Source: Smittia aterrima
Taxonomy: Eukaryota; Arthropoda; Insecta; Diptera; Chironomidae
Assembly: GCA_033063855.1 (NCBI GenBank)
Contig: CP093829.1
Coordinates: forward strand, 6,954,243 to 7,018,242
DNA length: 64,000 nt
Direction: 5' to 3'
Each line of letters begins with the position of its first letter. Within the stretch, counting starts at the first letter, position 1. The notes beneath the pieces were generated by a model. The model saw only the letters and a program-made list of their open reading frames with translations, searched no databases and was not told the DNA's origin. The translations under genes were made by a program, and so were the position numbers. Positions 37,949 to 48,946 of this stretch are shown piece after piece.

Positions 37949-40225
37949 TTCACAATTTTCTTTAGCCTGCACCTTCTTCGATGGTTCGTGGAAAACTGAA
38001 TACTTTTTCTCACTTTTTACTTTATTTTAAAGCTACGCCTACATCAAATCTCTTGGCAATGTATCAAAACCGATCGTGGCCGTTGAAAGCGATCAAGTTT
38101 GTTTACCTGAAATCATCAAATGTTCTTTGGTAGGAAAAATCGCGCTGACACTGGCTCTGCATTGAGCGTCTACATTCATAAGTATTTTAAGATGTGATGA
38201 ATAATAGAGAATTAACAACGCTTTCAAAAATAGCTTCGTTACGTTTCATTCAAACATTTGGCTTGGGAAGCGATCGCGTGGGGAGGAATTTCTTCGAGAG
38301 GGAATTCCCTGTCGGTAAAAGAAATAAATTTGGATAAGGCTAAGATGATTCGTTTTCGAGAAGCTTTTCAAAATAAACTTTGACATTTCCTTGAAGCAAA
38401 AAAAGTATTGGTCAACGATATATACAATAAGCATTTCTTATTTATTTTAGTTTATTATTGGGATTCGATCCCTTGCTTGCTTTTTGAAAGACTTCTTTCT
38501 TGCTCAAGTAATTTGATCAAACTTTTTTATTTTAACACATGAAAAGAGGGCTTAAAGTCATTTTTAAAAGATTTTATTGAATGGACACTTTTTTTGTGGA
38601 ATTTTCTTAAATGAAAGAAAAATTTAATAAAAAATATCTTATTTGACAGTCGAATTAATTTTTTCTCACAAATTATTGGGACTCGAACCTACTTCCAAAC
38701 GAATTTAAAACATTTCTTTGTTTCGTTTGATTCTCTGAATAAATTTGCTTTGAAACAATTTGGCAAAAACTTGATTTGATTGTGATAAAACACCAATCGA
38801 ATTATTTTTTATTCAATTCACCTCCTAAAAAAATATAATAAATCGGTTTGGTTAAATTTATTCAGATTTTTAGAAACGATTGAATAAAAAATAATTGAAA
38901 AAATAACGAGAATTGGCTGTTAAACTCAACAAGTTTTTCTTTCTGTTAATTTATTGGGATTCGAACCCAGACTTGTATTGGTCACTTCAGTCGCATCTTT
39001 ACGAAGAGTTTTCAGATATTTTATCTCTTGAAATCACTTGGCAAAAACTTGTTATGATTGTGTTTTTGAAAAACTTTTGAAAACACTCAACTTAATAGAA
39101 ATTGAGGAATTATTTTTTCGCCACTTCAATTGATGATGACTCAGTTAGTTAAAATAAGGAACAAGATTTCTATTAAATATTTCTCAAGTGAACCGCTTAT
39201 GACCCGACGATTTTTTTATAACAATTATTTGCGTGAAACATACAGAAGAAAATTGATATTGCTTTCATAACGTGCTAAGAATTTGTTGAGATTCGAACCC
39301 TTTTCCAGTCTAAAGAAAATAAGTCTAACTTTTTAATCAGTTTCAAGTTTTTCGATTAACTTTCTGATTTTGTAACGTTGGAAAAGTTCTTTTATTATTA
39401 AGAACATATTTTCTTGATTTTGATCAAAAGTTTTAATTTAATATTTAAAAAAAAACTCCACCGTTGAACAAATGCTGCATTTGTTGGGATTCGAACCCAG
39501 GTAAGAACAAAATTTGTCTATCTTTTTCAGGTTCTTGCTAAAGGATTTCTTTGATTTTTCTCTCTTTAGATAATTTGGCCAAAACTTGATCAATTGAAAA
39601 GAGAAAAATGTTTTCTTCTTGTAAATCAATGAAGAATTCATCAAAATGATTTGATCGTTGATTGAAATTAACTCAAAATGTTTCAGAAGTCTCGTGCTGA
39701 AATTCTCGGAAGATCAAGTTTCATGCAATAATTATAAAATTAGGATCCGTAAATTATTGTTTCATTTCATTCGCTGCAGCCAGAAAAAAAAGTTTTGTCT
39801 CCACAACTTTTAATATTCGTCTTTTATTCAACCTTAGAAAATATCTTGCGTGATCTCAAATGCAGAAGGAAACATCATCAATCTAACACTAACCTAAATG
39901 TCTTTCATCTTATTCGTTTTGAATTAAAAATAAAAGAAATCTACTTAAAAAGAATTGCAAAATTCATTTAAATTTCCTAGTAAGATCGCTCCGATCATTT
40001 CTTTTGTTCGTTAATTTTCAAACTCACAACTTGCTATAATCTTAGCAAGGGGCATTTTAAAGCAGATTTTACAATTCTCTCTTTCATCTCGTTCAGTTTC
40101 TTTCAAACTCTTCAGCTGACAAGACGTGTTTTGTTTAGAGCAGTAATGTTGTGATTATTTTGGCATTTGTGATGGTGTGCGTGTAGTGTTGAGAATAATC
40201 AAAATTTTGATAATAATTCCGATTC
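37949..40225. other. Intergenic, about 2.3 kb, largely repeats
   Basis: Upstream of l(2)efl the sequence is AT-rich. From 38458 to about 39660 it is occupied by a diverged repeat array. From about 40080 to 40225 it is presumably LanB2 promoter and 5' UTR. No coding exon was seen on either strand. Confidence 0.5.
38456..39660 (-). repeat. Array of five diverged repeat units, each with a tRNA B-box-like core
   Basis: Cores of the form TTGGGATTCGAACCC (minus strand GGGTTCGAATCCCAA) occur at 38458-38472, 38676-38691, 38954-38969, 39286-39300 and 39484-39498, spaced about 200-330 nt. In units 2, 3 and 5 a second conserved block resembling TTTGGCAAAAACTTGAT follows about 90-110 nt after the core. 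The intervening sequence is heavily diverged and AT-rich. The cores match the Pol III B-box consensus, but no unit can form a full tRNA cloverleaf. They could be remnants of a tRNA-related SINE or a tandem family expanded around a B-box. Confidence 0.6.
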
Positions 40226-43200
40226 ATGATTAACAGGACAAACATGGAATTGCATAAAAAGACTATTGCGAAAGTTATTTTAATATCGCTATCATTGAAC
40301 ATTGCTAATGCTCTCGCCTCTGATAACACATATCCTACAACTCAAATTTCATCGTCAGAGTGCTACGATGCCTATGGACAGCCGAGAGTGAGTGTTTGCT
40401 CTCAATGGACGAGCATAATCTTGAGATAATTTTGATAATTTCTGAACAAGCGTTTTGTTTTGTGTGCTCTCAAGAAAAAAAAAAGACTCAAAAAACATTT
40501 TCGAATGCACTTTCTTCACGGCTGTGGTCGTGCGCGATCATGTCTCTTCTTTTAAAATTTCTTCTTGTTACTGAAAGATTCTAATTTCAAACATGCACAC
40601 ATACGAGACTTTCGACAGCATAATGATGATCCCAATATAAATGTTTATATGTTTTTTTGAGCTTTGTGCGGCCGAACTCATGTAACGAAGCTGTGATTCT
40701 CTTGCCTTATCTTCTGATTTCAATTAGTTCCCAACGAAAAAAAAAGCTTTTTTCTTTCATTCTCATCTCTTATCATTTCACAATGACGACTACAAGTCAT
40801 AATTTCCGGTCAAATGTAAAGTTCCGAAATCGCTTCTACACGTTGTCGCTCCGTTCAATGAATTTATTCTGATTTTGTCCTTTCAATTCGTCAATAGCGT
40901 TGCATACCCGAGTTTGAGAATGCAGCTTTCAACCTGCTGATCAATGCGACAAACACCTGTGGACAGGAAGAAGACACAGACTTTTGTGTGCAAACAGGAT
41001 TTTCCAATAGGAAGAGTTGTGATGTTTGTCGAGAAGGTGATCACACAGCTGATCGATTGTCGGATCTTCACGATCCAAAGAGTCCAACTTGGTGGCAATC
41101 AGAGACAATTTACGAAGGCATTCAATATCCAACATCTGTGAATCTTACGATTAATTTGGGTAAGAAATTGTCGGAAGAATTTTAAAAGAAATTTTTGTCA
41201 TCAACGAAAATATTTCTTTAAAGGTAAATCCTTTGACATCACTTACATTCGAATTGTGTTCTACTCACCACGTCCCGAGTCATTTGCGATCTACAAGAGA
41301 GTTGTTGAAGATGGACCATGGATTCCTTATCAATACTACAGCGCAACTTGTCGAAGCACTTACGGTCTTCCCGATTCACTTTCACTTCAAAAGGATGGCA
41401 ATGAATCGAGAGCACTTTGCACAAGCGAGTACAGTGACATTTCACCTCTGCAGTTCGGAAACATTGCTTTCTCGTCTCTTGAGGGACGTCCCAGTGCCTA
41501 CAACTTTGAGAACAGCATTGAGCTCCAGCAATGGGTCACAGCAACCGACATTTTGATTTCTTTGAATCGATTGAACACTTTCGGTGACGAAGTTTTTGGA
41601 GACAAACAAGTCTTGAAGTCTTATTTCTATGCCATCGCTGATATCGCCGTCGGTGCTCGTTGCAAGTGTAATGGACATGCTAACAAATGTGTTGACAGCA
41701 CAGGTTTAAATGGAGAGAGAAAGAAAGTTTGCTTATGCGAACATAACACGGCTGGCCCTGATTGCGAGATCTGTCAACCTTTCTTCAACGATGCTCCATG
41801 GGGTCGTGCGACATCTAAAAACTCCCACGAATGCAAACCTTGCAACTGCAATGGATACTCGTACAACTGCAAATTCGATGCTGGCCTTTACAATCAAACT
41901 GGACATGGCGGTTATTGTATTGACTGCGCTAAGAATCGCGATGGTGCCAACTGCGAACGTTGCAAACCTAATTTCTACATGAGCGACAAGGGAGAATGTA
42001 TCGAGTGCCGTTGTAACTCGACAGGATCTTACTCGCAACAATGTAACGCCGAAGGAAAGTGTCAATGTTATCGAGGAATCACAGGAGATAAGTGCGATCG
42101 TTGTGAAGCTAATTACAACAAATTCGAGAAGGGCGGTTGTTCTTTCTGTAACTGCAGCGTCGAAGGATCTTATGAGAACTCTCCATCGTGTCATCCACGA
42201 GAAGACACTTGCTTCTGTAAAGAAAACGTCGAAGGAAATCAATGTCGACAGTGCAAACCTGGTTTCTTCAATCTCGATGGCGATAATAAGTTTGGATGTA
42301 CTCCCTGCTTCTGCTACGGTCACACTTCGGAATGTCAGAGTGCACCAACTTATTCAATTGCATCGCAAAAAGCAAACTTCAATAAGAACAAAGATAAGTG
42401 GACAGCAATCGACACTTGGGGCAGACCAGTTGAGATTCATTACAACTCTCACGATCAAAACATCGGAGTTGGTAACTTGGGCAGTGGAGACATTTATTTC
42501 AACGCCTCAAATGCTTTTGTCAACGATCAGAGAGCTTCGTACAATCGACTCTTGAAATTCAAACTTCTTTTGGTTGGACAACGTGGACCGAATCCATCGC
42601 AAAGCGACGTCATCCTTGAAGGTGCTGGAACTAAAATTTCTCTGCCAATCTTCGCACAAGAACAAGGAATGCCTGAAGACGGAAAAATCAAGGAATACGC
42701 TTTCAGACTTCATGAACATGCTGACTACTCGTGGCAACCAAGTCAATCGTCTCGTCAGTTTATGTCAATCTTGAGTAACCTTACAGCGATTAAGATCAGA
42801 GCGAGTTACTCCGACGGAGGTGAAGCTTTCATTGATGACGTTGAACTTGAGACAGCTCATCGTCGTGCCGCTGGTAATCCCGCGAGATGGATCGAACAAT
42901 GTCAATGTCCAGATGCTTACATTGGACAATTCTGTGAATCTTGTGCTCCTGGTTATCGTCACTCTCCAGCCAACGGCGGACCTTTCATGCCTTGCATTCC
43001 TTGCGATTGTAACAAACATTCAGAGATTTGTGATTCTGAAACTGGAAAATGTATTTGTAACGACAACACGGCTGGCGACAGTTGCGAGATCTGCGCTAAA
43101 GGATATTACGGAGATGCTGAGAATGGAACAAAAGACGATTGTACAAAATGTCCTTGTCCAGATAAAAGCGAGTGCATGCAATTGGCTGACTCTTCGGTTA

Positions 43201-46044
43201 TCTGTTTGAATTGTCCTGAAGGATATTTCGGTGAGTGATTGTTGATGAAGATTTTAAATTATTTATTTAACAAAATAAAACATTTCAGGTGCTCGTTGCG
43301 AAATTTGCTCTGATGGATTCTTCGGTGATCCAACTGGAGCCACCACAGGAAAGAATCAATCTTGCCAACCTTGTAATTGTAATGGAAACATCGATCCAAA
43401 TGCTGTTGGAAATTGTAATCGCACGACTGGAGAATGCTTGAAATGTATTCGTAACACAGCTGGACCTAACTGTACACTTTGCCTCCCTGGTCACTTTGGA
43501 GATCCCTACGCTTCACCTTTTGGTTTCTGCGAAACTTGCTCTTGCTATCCTCGTGGAACTGTTCAAACACCAAACGGAATTTCGATTTGCGATCACGTCA
43601 CTGGAGCTTGCGATTGTAAACCAAACGTTGTTGGAAACAGTTGTAACGAATGTCAAGTTGGTTTCTGGAATATCGCGAGTGGAGAAGGTTGCGAGAGCTG
43701 TCGATGCGATCCCGTTGGACGAGTCAATGCTTCATGTAACACATACACAGGTCAATGTGTTTGCAAACCAGGAGTTACCGGATCACGTTGCGATAAGTGC
43801 GAAGCTTATCATTATGGATTCTCAGAGGAAGGTTGCAAGCCTTGCAATTGCGATGGCAGCGGATCGAAGAGTGCTCAGTGTGACGACAACGGACAATGTC
43901 CATGTAATGACAACGTTGAAGGTCGAACTTGTGACAGGTGCAAGGAAAACAAGAAAGATCGACATCTCGGTTGCGTTGATTGTGATCATTGCTACAACTT
44001 GGTACAAGACGCTGTGAATGAACATCGTTCAAAGCTTTCAAGCTTCGATCACGTTTTGAATGAAATTTCTGAGAACCCAACTGTCATCGAAGATCATGAA
44101 TTCGAAGCTAAACTCAGAGCTCTGAATGAAAAAGTTAACATTGTTCTCGAGGATGCTAAATCTGGTGCTGGCAGTGGAAGCGGAAAGTCTCTGACACAAA
44201 AGGTCGAAGACTTGAATGGTCAACTGTCTGATGTTGATATTAGCATTGGAAAAGTCGACAGAACTCATGACGACTCGAAATCGAATTTGGATAATGCAAA
44301 TTATAATTTGAAGGAAGCTCAAGATACGATTCAACAAGCATCGGATGAGTTGAACGTAAGTTGGAAATTATTCAACAATGAATGAAATTTTATTGATAAA
44401 TTAATTTTCAGGCTGCGATGGAATTGATTCAAGTTGAAGGTTTCTTGGAGCTTTCAAGAGCTAAGAACAAGTCAAACCAATTCGACCAACAATCAGAGCA
44501 AATGAGTGACATCTCAAGAAATGCAAGAAAGATCGCAGAAGATTTGGAGAAGGTTGCCGAAGCTAACAAGGAAGATGCCAAGAAAGCTAAGGAGAAGGCA
44601 ATCAATGCTTCGGATGTCGCTAAGAGCACAATTGATCTTCAAAAGTCGATCACAGACCAGCTCAAGAATAAAATCATTCCTGATTTCCCAGAAGAACAAA
44701 AGAGACTCGAAGCTTTGAAGAAACTTTCAAACGAATCTCTTGAAAAAGCAAACAGTGTCTACGACGAGTCATTGACTTTGTTCGCTAATGTCAATGCTCT
44801 CTCGATTCCTGAAGTGAATCTCGCTCCAATTAAAGAAGACGCTGCTAAGCTTTTAGGCGTTTCGACTGAGATTTCAGCGGAACTTGACAACGTTCTCAAT
44901 TCAAACGGAGATCTTTTGGATGACTTGGAAGGTGACAATAAACTTTCAGAAGTTTTGATCGAACGGTGAGTGAGATTTTAATTTATTGTGAGTTCTCAAT
45001 CTGAAATTTTATTTATCTCCTAGTGCCATCGCTCAAAAGGATGATGCTGAAAACATGCTCGAACACATCACCGATTCCAAAATTTTGGCAGAATCTGCTG
45101 TCGCTGACGGTGACGATACCTTGAGAAAAGCAAACCACACTTACCATCTTCTTCAAAGTTTCCAAAGTGGAGTTCAAAAATCATCTGAGAGTGCGAAGAT
45201 CGCTCTTCAAGATGTACCAGCAATTGCTCAACAAATTAAAGATACTGACGAAATTATAAGAAAGGCTGAAGAGGTAAAATAATTAAATTCTTAATCTTCT
45301 TTCAATTCTAATCATCATTGATCATTCACAGGCTTTGACAGAATCCTACAACAATGCCAACAAAGCCAAAGAAACTGCACAAGAAGCTCAAGAACGTTAT
45401 GCTGACCAAGCATCAAAGGTGAGCTTAATATTTATTCTAGACAAAATGAAACTAACAAACTCTCTTTGCAGGAAGCTGAATCAATTCGTAAGAACGCTTT
45501 CGAAGCTAAAAACGAAGCACAGAAGCTCCACTACGAAGCTAATAATTTGAGATCGAGAATCGCAAGTACAAGTTCGCGATTCGAAAAGCTCGAAGAGCTT
45601 GGAAGCAAAGACGACGATTTGACTGAAACAGCCAAAGCAAAGGTTGGTCAAGCTAAGACTGACTCGGAAGATGTTCAAATAAAAATGCAGAAAGCTCTTG
45701 ACAGCATCAAAGCAATTATGAATGAGCTGGAGAACATGAAAGACATCAGCATTCAAGATCTTGATCGTCTTGGTAAAGAAATATTTGAATTTGATTTTCA
45801 CAATTTTCTTCTAAACTCAAATTTATTTTTAGACCAAAAACTGAATGCAACGGAAGCAGAGTTGGAAAGAGCAAAACTTAACGAGCGAATCGAGTCTCTT
45901 CGTGGTCTCAGAAATCACCAGAACTCTGACATGAAGACTTACAATTCGGAAATCGAGCATCTCGAAAATGAAGTCAAGAACATCAGACAAATCTCAAGTG
46001 CCTTACCAAGTGGGTGCTTCAAGCGAACTCGTCTTGAGCCTTAA
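40226..46044 (+). CDS. LanB2: Laminin gamma chain (LanB2)
   Basis: The first exon carries the signal peptide (TIAKVILISLSLNIANALAS) and CYDAYGQPR, joined across 40388-40897 to RCIPEFENAAFN. Domains in order: the LN (laminin N-terminal) domain to about 41660; LE (EGF-like) repeats from CKCNGHANKC; an L4 domain (about 42340-42870); more LE repeats to about 43970; then a long coiled coil in several exons. The terminus GCFKRTRLEP has the Cys near the end that typically links to the beta chain. The nidogen-binding motif NIDPNAV is intact at 43387-43407, which identifies the gamma-1 class. It assembles with alpha and beta chains into basement-membrane laminin. One LanB2 gene is expected in Diptera. 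An intron of about 55 nt separates the main LE exons at 43230-43288. The polyA signal is near 46224. Confidence 0.96.
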
Positions 46045-46424
46045 ATTGAATGTTGTTTTAAATTCTTCGACTATTTTTTTTACTGAATCATTGGAAGTTA
46101 CTTAGGCTGACTGGGAAAACTTACCGACTTAGATTAAATGATCGTACCAACTTAAATTTTCTTTACTTAAAGAACAATCCTGTCGAAACTAAATGTAACT
46201 GCCATAAAACAAAAATTTTAGAAAATAAAGAACGATAAAGAATCGAGAGATAATTTACAAAGATTGAAATGGAAATTAAATTAATTCGTTTTTCAGTTAG
46301 TTAAGCATTTGCCGTTGAGTTCAAACTTCCCGCTAAACAAATTGAAAACGCGCTTACAAGTTGAGAACGAAACAGATTAAAACGAGGAATCTTCAAAACC
46401 TAAAAACTAAAGGAATTAAACAAA

Positions 46425-48216
46425 ATGAGTAAAAAACAAGTCATTCAATTGCAGGATCTGCCTGACAAGATCTTGTTAAGAGTCTTTGAGGAGCTGGACC
46501 AGTCTGATTTACTGAGCTCTACACTCGTTTGCAAAAAGTTAAATTTTTTGTTTCCTTCTTTTCTGTTTCTTTAATTGAGTTTTACTTTCAGATGGAACGA
46601 AATCATTGGACAGAGCTCATCCACAATGAAGAAGTTTATAATTGCTATGAGAGGAAATTGGAATCAAGTTTTACAGAAATCTGATGGCTTCACTCGTAAA
46701 TGTCACACGATCAGGATCAATACCAACTACAATTGGTCTGAGAATATGTTGAAAGTAATGGACCGACATGCTACCGATTCTAAGCGTCTTTTCGTTGGTG
46801 GCTTAATTAAGACAGAAGAATTTGGACGCGTCAGTCAAATGTTTGCTTCGATGACAAAACTCGAGTTCTTGAAGATCGAAGGTGTAAACATTAAAGGTAA
46901 ATCAAATGCTGATCTCAAGAGCATCGTGCCGCACAACCTCAAAAGCTTGAAGTCTGTGGTCATAATCTTAGGCCACTGTGGAGTAAGTTTGACAGCTTAA
47001 AACGTTTTCCAGGTTCTTCATTGAAGATTTATTTCAGGTTCTGAAGTTCATCGAAACAACGCAGCTGACGAGCTTAAAAATCGACTTTACACATCGTTTT
47101 GATTTTTCTGATATCTTGATCAATTTTCTTGCCGGACAGAACAACTTAAAGGAGCTCGTAATTCGAAAGGGTGGTGAAAACAAGAACGTCGACTTGGAGA
47201 AGCTGAAATCCATTAATTTTCCACTCAAGAAACTCTCGATTCACAAGGAAAACTTCCCGTTATTCGGCTCAGAAGAAAACTTGTTACTCTTCTTGAATAA
47301 GTTTGTCGACACGTTGGAGGAGTTTGAAATATTCCGTGCTTTTCCATCCTCAGTGTACGAGATGATCTTCAAGAAGTTTCGCCATCTCAAAACTTTGAAC
47401 GTCGCTATCGATGGCGCACCAACAGAAGAAACGTTCTACCAAAAGCTCCGCCCAAATTATTCTGTTCAAAAGCTGACAGCTTTTGGATACAAAGATATCT
47501 TACTGAAGCCGCTCCAAGGATTCATTGGAAATCTGCCAAATGTCAAAACTCTGGTTATTCAAAATCAAGAGCTTTCAAAAGAGCTGATGTTGTACATCTC
47601 CAACAATCTGAAACAGCTCAATAATCTGCAAATCATAAACATTTCTGGCAGACTGTTCGAAGGAATTCACATTCCTAGCTTGAAATCGTTAGCAATCGGT
47701 AAGCACTCTTTCATCAAGCCAAAAGATTGGAAGACAATTGTCGAAGCATTGCCAAACGTCGAAATTTTCAAAGTGTTGTCCTTTGTTGACGAGAAAGTTC
47801 TAAATGAAAAGAATATCAACATTATCACGACCGGATGGCCTCAACTCAAACATGTTGTGCTTGGAAAAGGATTCGAGGCTTTAAAACGAGTCTTCGATAC
47901 GTTCTTGCGTAATTGCCTTCACTTGAAAACGGTCGAAATCAGTGAGACTTCATTCAAGCCAAACTCTAAGAAGAAAGAAATATTTCGCGATTTTAAACGA
48001 GATGGTCTTCGTTTCATTATTCATTCTAAAGACGATCTTTTCAACTTCGATGAGGAATTTTCTTTTGGCTTGTGGGAGGAACATTTGGTCTTCAATGGAG
48101 ATACAAATTTGGACTTTGAAGATAATCTTTATAGCTTTGAAAGACTCGGTTTCGTAAAACTCGAACAGATGAAAGAAGACGAAAACGGCACTTTTCTTAA
48201 TTTTCTGCCGGCTTAA
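46425..48216 (+). CDS. F-box and leucine-rich-repeat-like protein
   Basis: Exon 1 (from ATG 46425) encodes an F-box (IQLQDLPDKILLRVFEELDQ, LLSSTLVCK) continued by KWNEIIG after a short intron near 46537-46591. A second intron ends about 47037. The rest (about 500 residues) is made of irregular leucine-rich repeats such as LEFLKIEGVNIKG, LKELVIRKGG, VKTLVIQNQELS and LKSLAIGKHSF, with a charged end NGTFLNFLPA. F-box/LRR proteins recruit substrates to SCF (Skp1-Cullin1) ubiquitin ligases. I do not recognise a Drosophila orthologue; the divergence of the repeats suggests a fast-evolving, lineage-specific family. It starts about 380 nt after LanB2. The polyA signal is near 48299. Confidence 0.8.
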
Positions 48217-48946
48217 TTCTTGCATGGACTAATAAGAGATCTCAGATAATATTTTTTCTATGTATAAGAGCGAGATAAGCTTATATTTCAAAACTTTAAA
48301 TAAACGCTACATGCGACAACATTTCCCGCTTTTATATTTAAAACTTTCATGCTTACAGGCCTTTATTTTATCTTTCTATCCATTTATCTGAAAAAATTTA
48401 TTTATTTCATTATCTTGTGATACGATTGCAATCGTCTTGAATCCAAAGTTAGAAATCGATATCAATTTGTTATTTATTTCATAAATTCGATCAGAAAATA
48501 ATTCAAGAATTTCATAATGTTACGTATAACAAAAGGTTATTGTCTAAAAATTTTACTTTTCTCCATTTTCTGTTTAAGCTACGACGTGCTCTGAAAATAA
48601 CTTCGACACTTTTTTTATTGTTTTTCAGTTTTCATCGAATTACTCTAATTTAAATTATGATTTAAATACAATAAATTATATTATTTCATTTAAATAATAA
48701 TTTTATTTCAGTGTTTCAACTTATTTCATCGATTTCTTGACTTTTTTATTGTTTGAAAGGCTCTCGCATCACTTTAGGTTGTGCTGAAGTTTAAAACGAT
48801 TTTCAGCCGAAATTCTCGGGCGTCTTTCATATTCTTAATCACAATCAGAAGCAAGTTCGCGTGATTCAAAGCAGTATCGTAGCTCTACGCGTCGGTTATC
48901 TAGTGGACTATTGATTTTAATAGAAGTGGAGTGAAAAATCATCAAA
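48217..48946. other. Intergenic: F-box gene 3' UTR and lamin promoter region
   Basis: About 0.73 kb. The first 90 nt hold the 3' UTR and polyA signal of the F-box gene. The rest is AT-rich, with no exon seen. The final stretch before 48947 is presumed lamin 5' UTR. Confidence 0.4.

Noticed and set aside
38940..39500. Possible minus-strand tRNA genes at the GGGTTCGAATCCC cores
   Set aside because: Only the T-arm/B-box matches. No acceptor, D or anticodon stem can be formed next to any core.
41733..42323. Long antisense open frame opposite LanB2
   Set aside because: It mirrors the codon pattern of the LE repeats on the plus strand and shows no domain of its own.
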